Shown here one piece after another: positions 8,022 through 11,961 of a stretch of DNA of 11,961 bases. Numbering within the stretch: position 1 is the first letter of the stretch; every line of letters starts with the position of its first letter. Made by a program: the position numbers and the translations under genes. The stretch comes from an uncultured Eubacteriales bacterium. Lineage in GTDB: Bacteria; Bacillota; Clostridia; Lachnospirales; Lachnospiraceae. Under the pieces are notes generated by a model that worked only from the letters and a program-made list of their open reading frames with translations, searched no databases and was not told the origin of the DNA. The stretch lies in NCBI GenBank assembly GCA_900545455.1, contig UQZF01000075.1, positions 1 through 11,961 of the forward strand. Reading direction: 5' to 3'.

Positions 8022-8201
8022 ATGTACACACTTCCAAAAGATCCGGTAATGCTTTTAAGCTTCGTAAACATGAAGCTTCGCGATGAGTTTTCAAGCCTTG
8101 ATGAGCTTGCGGCTGCATGCTCGACGACGGCGGACGAGATAAAGGACGCGCTCGCGAAAATAAATTACGAGTACAATGAGGGGCAGAACCAGTTTAAGTG
8201 A
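8022..8201 (+). CDS. DUF4250 domain-containing small protein (59 aa)
   Basis: The short protein begins MYTLPKDPVMLLSFVNMKLRD, which matches the conserved LPKDPVMLLSxxNxKLRD opening of DUF4250, and ends with the family-like YEYNEGQNQF. It is predicted to be helical and cytoplasmic, with no membrane segment. The length of about 60 residues is normal for the family. The ATG has a near-perfect AAGGAGG at 8009-8015 with 6-nt spacing. It is transcribed away from the leftward operon and converges on clpB, with a hairpin only 5 nt after its stop, so it is probably monocistronic. The central segment (LDELAAACSTTADEIKDALAKI) resembles a helix-turn-helix-like helical pair, but DNA binding is not established. 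Function is unknown. Confidence 0.88.
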   Translation: MYTLPKDPVMLLSFVNMKLRDEFSSLDELAAACSTTADEIKDALAKINYEYNEGQNQFK

Positions 8202-8206
8202 GGTTC

Positions 8207-8313
8207 AAAAATATTTGAGTGCATGATGGATGATGTTTACATATAATTCCTCCGATGTACGAAGCATAGTCGGTTTATATGTAAACATCACCTTCATGCA
8301 CAGCAAAGTTTTT
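8207..8313. terminator. Long AT-rich hairpin after the DUF4250 gene, probable terminator
   Basis: The arms 8219-8246 and 8275-8301 pair through 8 bp (GTGCATGA), a short bulge, then 16 bp (TGATGTTTACATATAA on the left). The stem extends outward through TTTG/CAAA and finally AAAAA (8207-8211) against TTTTT (8309-8313). The 28-nt loop can form a small CCGA/TCGG hairpin. The U-tract after the stem suits termination of DUF4250, and the A-tract on the other side could act for the opposite strand. A core this long and low in G+C is unusual for a simple terminator, so it may be the remnant of a small palindromic element. Confidence 0.6.
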
Positions 8314-8338
8314 CTTTGGCTTTTGGCTTCTTTAACGT

Positions 8339-8383
8339 AAAAAGGTTCGCGCCGCTTCCTGTTCGGAAGCTTCGCGAACCTTT
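8339..8383. terminator. GC-rich bidirectional intrinsic terminator
   Basis: The outer 11-bp stem AAAGGTTCGCG (8341-8351) pairs with 8373-8383. After a CC/TT internal loop comes an inner 6-bp stem GCTTCC/GGAAGC closing a TGTTC loop. On the plus strand TTT is followed by CATTTAT. On the minus strand the stem ends in a run of five T. It lies between converging genes and is the first classic terminator clpB transcripts would meet, about 315 nt past the clpB stop. Confidence 0.8.
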
Positions 8384-8387
8384 CATT

Positions 8388-8685
8388 TATAATTTTAAAT
8401 ATGCCGATAATTCTAATTGTGTATAACGTATTATATTTATGTATATCGCAACTTTGGAAGAAGCTTAGTTGTTCTTAGTACTCTGCTCACAGTATAGCCA
8501 AATCCGGCATGGACGCCGGATTAGAAGCAAGGCATACAAGGATGTATGCTTTGCTTCGTTGGCGTACTCCTATAATAAATATATCAGAGTACTTAGAACA
8601 CCTTGCTTCGGACAACCATGCTGATATACATAAATATAATACGTTATACACTCATAGACTTCACTAACATATTTTAATCATTATA
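8388..8685. repeat. Large near-palindrome of about 298 bp, possible MITE or structured RNA
   Basis: The arms at 8419-8447 and 8623-8651 are perfectly complementary over 29 bp. Inside them, two 23-nt stretches pair partly (GCA/TGC, GAAGC/GCTTC). A 15-nt arm pair then follows at 8471-8485 and 8585-8599 with one mismatch. This closes a junction holding two hairpins: AATCCGGC/GCCGGATT (8501-8522, loop ATGGAC) and a 15-bp stem at 8524-8557 with an AGGA loop and one G-T pair, separated by a single base. Outside the 29-bp arms the symmetry continues through a 9/10 match (8394-8403 with 8668-8677) and TATAAT at both ends (8388-8393 and 8680-8685), facing inward. No open frame of useful size and no clear target duplication is present. 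It could be a non-autonomous mobile element, a structured RNA in the clpB 3' region, or a boundary element. Confidence 0.75.
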
Positions 8686-8698
8686 CCGCTCTGCGTTT

Positions 8699-11299
8699 TC
8701 AGCCCACAGGCTTCTCATTCCTTGCCACAAGTCCCTCTGAAGCATCCACGTCGATTACTATCTCATCGCCCGCATCAACATTTCCCGAGAGGATGAGCTT
8801 TGCGGAGAGTGTCTCGACCGTCTTTTGAAGGTATCTTCTGAGCGGTCTTGCGCCGTAAGCAGGATCATAGCCGTTCTCGACAATGTAGTCCTTTGCCGCA
8901 GGTGTGAGCTTAATCGTAACCTCCCTGTCCGCAAGTCTCTTGTTGAGGTCTGCAACCATGAGGTCGATGATGCCCGTGATATTGTCCTTGGTGAGAGGCT
9001 TAAACATGATTATCTCGTCAAGTCTGTTGAGGAACTCAGGTCTGAAGCTTGCCCTGAGCTCGCCCATGACTGCCTTCTCGCACTCAGGACTGAAGTTGCC
9101 GTTCTCATCTATGCCGTCGAGCATGTGAACGGAACCGATATTCGAGGTGAGAATGATGATTGTGTTCTTAAAGTCAACAGTACGTCCCTGTGAGTCGGTG
9201 ATACGTCCGTCATCAAGTACCTGTAAGAGTACGTTGAACACATCAGGATGTGCCTTCTCAATCTCATCGAAGAGGACAACCGAGTATGGTTTTCTTCTGA
9301 CAGCCTCGGTGAGCTGACCGCCCTCCTCGTAACCTACATATCCAGGAGGCGCTCCGATAAGACGGGATACGGAATATTTCTCCATGTACTCACTCATATC
9401 AAGTCTCACGATATTCTTCTCATCATCAAACAGTGCTTCGGCAAGTGCCTTTGCAAGCTCCGTCTTACCTACACCTGTAGGTCCGAGGAAGAGGAATGAA
9501 CCGATAGGCTTTGACGGGTCCTTAATTCCCGCTTTAGAACGAATGATAGCCTCAGTAACCTTCGTAACACCCTCGTCCTGCCCGATAACTCTCTTATGAA
9601 GCACTTCGTCAAGATGAAGAGTTTTGTTTCTCTCACTCTCATTTAACTTGGCTACAGGAATACCTGTCCAACGGGAAATAATCTTGGCTATCTCCTCGTC
9701 GGTGACGCTCTCGTGAACAAGTGAGAGCTCCTTCTGCTTTACAATGTTCTCCTCAGCCTCTATCTGCTTCTTAATCTCAGGCAGACGACCGTACTGCAAC
9801 TGAGCAGCCTTCTCAAGGTCGTAGTTTCTCTGAGCAATCTCAATCTGGCGATTCACATCGTCTAACTCCTCACGAAGCTTGCTGATGCGGTCGACAGCAG
9901 CCTTCTCATTGTCCCACTGAGCTTTGCCTGAAGCGAACTGCTCTCTCAAAGAAGCGAGCTCCTTCTGGAGATTCTCAAGACGCTCACGGCTTAAATTGTC
10001 GTCCTCCTTCTTGAGTGCCGCCTCCTCAATCTCGAGCTGCATTATCTTACGCTTCAACTCATCAAGTTCTGCAGGCATTGAGTCGAGCTCGGTCTTAATC
10101 ATCGCGCACGCCTCATCCACGAGGTCGATAGCCTTATCAGGAAGGAATCTGTCCGTTATATATCTGTTAGAAAGTGTTGCCGCAGCCACAAGTGCTCCGT
10201 CGGTTATCTTTACCCCGTGATAGAGCTCGTAGCGCTCCTTGATACCACGAAGAATCGATATTGTATCCTCAACCGTCGGCTCATCAACCATTACAGGCTG
10301 GAAACGACGCTCGAGAGCCGCGTCCTTCTCGATGTACTTGCGGTACTCGTCAAGTGTTGTGGCACCGATACAGTGAAGCTCACCTCTTGCAAGCATAGGC
10401 TTTAACATATTGCCCGCGTCCATCGCGCCCTCTGTCTTACCTGCACCTACGATTATGTGAAGCTCATCGATAAAGAGGATTATCTTGCCCTCGCTCTTTT
10501 TTACTTCCTCAAGAACAGCTTTGAGACGCTCCTCGAACTCACCACGGTACTTGGCACCTGCTACAAGTGCGCCCATATCAAGTGAGAACACCGTCTTGTC
10601 CTTCAGTCCGTCAGGAACATCGCCGCGCACGATACGCTGTGCAAGTCCCTCAACGACCGCCGTCTTACCTACACCCGGTTCACCGATAAGAACAGGGTTG
10701 TTCTTCGTCTTACGGGAGAGAATACGAATCACATTACGAATCTCGTTATCCCTTCCGATTACAGGATCAAGCTTCTGCTGTCTTGCCCTCTCCACAAGGT
10801 CGACGCCATACTTTTTGAGTGTATCATAGGTCGCCTCAGGATTGTCGCTTGTCACCTGCTGATTTCCTCTCACACTCTGAAGTGCTGTGAGGAATCTGTC
10901 TCTTGTTATACCGTATTCCCTAAAAATTGCCTTTATCGCATTGTTAGGATATGCAATGAGTGTGAGGAAAATATGCTCAACCGACACATACTCATCACCC
11001 ATCTTCTTAGCCTCGTCCTCCGCGGACACGAGCACCTTGTTGAGTGACTGGCTTATGATAAGCTGTACATCCCCCGACACCTTGGTTTTCTGCTCAAGTG
11101 CCTTCTTCGCACGCTCTATGAACGACGGGAGATGTATTCCCATCTTCTCTACGAGCTTTGCAATAAGACTATCTTCTATGGTAAGAAGGGAGTATAAAAG
11201 ATGTTCCTGGTCAACTTCCTGGTTACCGTATTCATAAGCAAGCTTCTCACAGTTGTTGAGAGCTTCCGCTGATTTCTGTGTAAACTTATTAATGTTCAT
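8699..11299 (-). CDS. clpB: ATP-dependent chaperone ClpB, Hsp100 disaggregase (866 aa)
   Basis: ClpB is a hexameric AAA+ machine that, with DnaK, pulls proteins out of aggregates after heat stress. Domains in order: an N-terminal double Clp repeat (about 1-145); AAA-1 with Walker A GEPGVGKT (about 206-213), Walker B ILFIDE and sensor GATTLDEY; a coiled-coil M-domain of about 120 residues (about 400-520) with heptads such as LEIEEAALKKEDD, which separates ClpB from ClpA and ClpC; AAA-2 with Walker A GPTGVGKT (about 606-613), pore loop PGYVGYEEGG, Walker B VVLFDEIEKAHP and sensor 2 GARPLRR. No ClpP-docking IGF-type loop is apparent. Length is normal (E. coli 857). The start is the ATG of MNINKFTQKSAEAL with AAAGGAG 8 nt upstream. 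A frame-open ATG at 11326 would place that ribosome site inside the coding region. It has its own CIRCE-controlled promoter. Confidence 0.97.
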   Translation of the reverse strand: MNINKFTQKSAEALNNCEKLAYEYGNQEVDQEHLLYSLLTIEDSLIAKLVEKMGIHLPSFIERAKKALEQKTKVSGDVQLIISQSLNKVLVSAEDEAKKMGDEYVSVEHIFLTLIAYPNNAIKAIFREYGITRDRFLTALQSVRGNQQVTSDNPEATYDTLKKYGVDLVERARQQKLDPVIGRDNEIRNVIRILSRKTKNNPVLIGEPGVGKTAVVEGLAQRIVRGDVPDGLKDKTVFSLDMGALVAGAKYRGEFEERLKAVLEEVKKSEGKIILFIDELHIIVGAGKTEGAMDAGNMLKPMLARGELHCIGATTLDEYRKYIEKDAALERRFQPVMVDEPTVEDTISILRGIKERYELYHGVKITDGALVAAATLSNRYITDRFLPDKAIDLVDEACAMIKTELDSMPAELDELKRKIMQLEIEEAALKKEDDNLSRERLENLQKELASLREQFASGKAQWDNEKAAVDRISKLREELDDVNRQIEIAQRNYDLEKAAQLQYGRLPEIKKQIEAEENIVKQKELSLVHESVTDEEIAKIISRWTGIPVAKLNESERNKTLHLDEVLHKRVIGQDEGVTKVTEAIIRSKAGIKDPSKPIGSFLFLGPTGVGKTELAKALAEALFDDEKNIVRLDMSEYMEKYSVSRLIGAPPGYVGYEEGGQLTEAVRRKPYSVVLFDEIEKAHPDVFNVLLQVLDDGRITDSQGRTVDFKNTIIILTSNIGSVHMLDGIDENGNFSPECEKAVMGELRASFRPEFLNRLDEIIMFKPLTKDNITGIIDLMVADLNKRLADREVTIKLTPAAKDYIVENGYDPAYGARPLRRYLQKTVETLSAKLILSGNVDAGDEIVIDVDASEGLVARNEKPVG

Positions 11300-11307
11300 A
11301 GTGAATA

Positions 11308-11314
11308 CTCCTTT
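11308..11314 (-). promoter_or_regulatory. Ribosome binding site fixing the clpB start
   Basis: AAAGGAG on the minus strand lies 8 nt before the ATG at 11299. It falls within the nine extra codons that would be read from the ATG at 11326, which argues for the shorter protein. Confidence 0.8.
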
Positions 11315-11382
11315 CATTGTAAACATTTTAATCTATAAATGTAAAAACATCTGCAATGATTCTCTGCATCTGTTCTAGATGT

Positions 11383-11411
11383 AATATAACACCACTTGTT
11401 AGCACTGTCAA
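11383..11411 (-). promoter_or_regulatory. clpB promoter, sigma-A type
   Basis: On the minus strand TTGACA (11411-11406) is a perfect -35, followed after 17 nt by TATATT (11388-11383), a five-of-six -10. The predicted start near 11376 gives a leader of about 76 nt before the clpB ATG. The -35 lies within the CIRCE element, so HrcA binding would block polymerase. Confidence 0.85.
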
Positions 11412-11425
11412 CACCTGAGTGCTAA
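11399..11425. promoter_or_regulatory. CIRCE element (HrcA operator) controlling clpB
   Basis: Half-sites TTAGCACTG (11399-11407) and GAGTGCTAA (11417-11425) flank a 9-nt spacer. The consensus is TTAGCACTC-N9-GAGTGCTAA, so 17 of 18 positions match; the only change is the innermost base of the left half. CIRCE is bound by the heat-labile repressor HrcA, normally at dnaK and groE operons. No other heat-shock gene is visible in the window. Confidence 0.93.
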
Positions 11426-11448
11426 TTTAATTATAAAAAAAATATAAA

Positions 11449-11493
11449 CAAAAAATTACTGCCCATAAGTTTGCCATTTAATCTTACGGGCAG
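11449..11493 (-). terminator. Intrinsic terminator of the DUF4143 gene
   Basis: On the minus strand CTGCCCGTAAG (11493-11483) pairs with CTTATGGGCAG (11469-11459) as 11 bp with one G-U, around a 13-nt loop, and is followed by TAATTTTTTG. On the plus strand the same position is an A-C mismatch, so the structure suits minus-strand RNA. It lies 16 nt after the stop and insulates clpB from upstream transcription. Confidence 0.82.
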
Positions 11494-11508
11494 ATGTTCT
11501 GTGTATTT

Positions 11509-11961
11509 TTAAAACAAAAACGGCACCATGTAAATCGGACGAAGCTTTAACATTCCATCCGATGAAACATCTTTTTGCGAGACTAAATACCTCTCTCCCA
11601 CGCATTTAGAGTATTTCCTCACAAATTCATCCATTGACTCATGCTTCTTCACGGACGAGGATTTCGCCTCTATCGGAATGACCTTATTCTTCCTTGTGAC
11701 CAAAAAGTCAATTTCATAGCTGTGGGTGCTGTTCTCCTTTTTCCAAGTATAATAATACAGTTCTCTGTTCTTTGCCGCAAGCATCTGCGCAACGGCATTT
11801 TCAAACAAATATCCCAAATCTATGTCAAGCTTATCACTCAACAGCTTTTTATATATGTCACTCCGCAGCCCGTCAGCGTCACCAAACAACATTGTCGTAA
11901 ATAAGCCCACATCCGACATATACAGTTTAAAGCTGTCAATTTTTCTTGTCTGTGAAAGAGC
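11509..11961 (-). CDS. C-terminal part of a DUF4143-type ATP-binding protein (150 aa visible)
   Basis: The frame stays open to the right edge, so the N-terminal AAA ATPase domain expected in this family is outside the window. The visible part has the typical DUF4143 order: FKLYMSDVGLF (11-21), GYLFENAVAQML (50-61), then a PD-(D/E)XK nuclease-like core with YEIDFLV (82-88) and VIPIEAKSSS (94-103), giving Asp85, Glu98 and Lys100 in the expected spacing. It ends in PIYMVPFLF. Such proteins are common in Clostridia and Bacteroidetes and are often linked to accessory or defence-like regions, but their role is largely unknown. The methionine at 11919 is internal to the conserved motif and is not the start. 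A terminator follows directly. Confidence 0.85.
   Translation of the reverse strand, partial: ALSQTRKIDSFKLYMSDVGLFTTMLFGDADGLRSDIYKKLLSDKLDIDLGYLFENAVAQMLAAKNRELYYYTWKKENSTHSYEIDFLVTRKNKVIPIEAKSSSVKKHESMDEFVRKYSKCVGERYLVSQKDVSSDGMLKLRPIYMVPFLF

Noticed and set aside
7883..8071. Short minus-strand frames across the divergent promoter region
   Set aside because: They cross the promoter candidates and the start of the DUF4250 gene, have no ribosome site, and show no recognisable protein pattern.
8388..8393. TATAAT at 8388 as a promoter for a plus-strand RNA
   Set aside because: No acceptable -35 box lies 16-18 nt upstream, because that position falls inside the terminator stem; the hexamer is listed only as part of the palindrome symmetry.
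8388..8685. The large palindrome as a CRISPR array or an insertion sequence
   Set aside because: It has no regularly spaced direct repeats and no transposase frame; it is a single nested inverted repeat.
11300..11326. ATG at 11326 as the clpB start, adding nine residues
   Set aside because: The extra codons contain the AAAGGAG that serves the downstream ATG, and ClpB proteins normally begin at MNxxKFTxKSxEAL.
11340..11382. Small inverted repeats (ACATCT/AGATGT) in the clpB leader
   Set aside because: The stems are only 5-6 bp with ordinary AT-rich content, too weak to call a regulatory structure.

Overview
The window looks like chromosomal DNA from a Clostridia-type Firmicute, most likely the family Lachnospiraceae. 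The main reasons are proteins that match DUF5716, DUF5717 and DUF4250 from memory (families I associate with Lachnospiraceae and relatives), strong AAAGGAG/GGAGG ribosome sites, sigma-A-type promoters and a CIRCE heat-shock operator. I cannot name the genus. No rRNA, tRNA, CRISPR array, transposase or phage gene is visible.

Left block (1-7813, minus strand) is one tight gene cluster, probably an operon. In transcription order it runs: a four-helix membrane protein with a charged tail; a membrane-anchored NodB-type polysaccharide deacetylase; the AAA+ replication/recombination factor RarA; a 1192-residue DUF5717 protein (beta-rich N-terminus plus long helical-repeat body); a DUF5716 protein with an Hsp70/actin-like ATPase fold; and an unrecognised gene cut by the left edge. 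The last four are packed at 4-nt overlaps or gaps of 14-23 nt. DUF5717 starts on TTG within the rarA stop codon (TTGA), and the last gene starts within the DUF5716 stop (ATGA). DUF5717, DUF5716 and the last gene form an uncharacterised set that may work as a chaperone-like or scaffold ATPase module.

Middle (7814-8698): a divergent promoter region with two overlapping 12-bp palindromes lies between the leftward operon and a 59-residue DUF4250 gene on the plus strand. A 497-bp gene-free stretch follows, filled by three consecutive inverted-repeat structures: an AT-rich hairpin just after the DUF4250 stop (8207-8313), a GC-rich bidirectional terminator (8339-8383), and a near-palindrome of about 298 bp (8388-8685) with a perfect 29-bp arm pair and two internal hairpins. 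The large palindrome is the most unusual object in the window.

Right block (8699-11961, minus strand): a complete ClpB disaggregase gene with its own consensus promoter (TTGACA, 17-bp spacer, TATATT). A CIRCE operator overlaps the -35 box, so HrcA heat-shock control is likely. Upstream of it, the 3' end of a DUF4143-type ATPase/nuclease-like protein runs in from the right edge and ends at its own intrinsic terminator.
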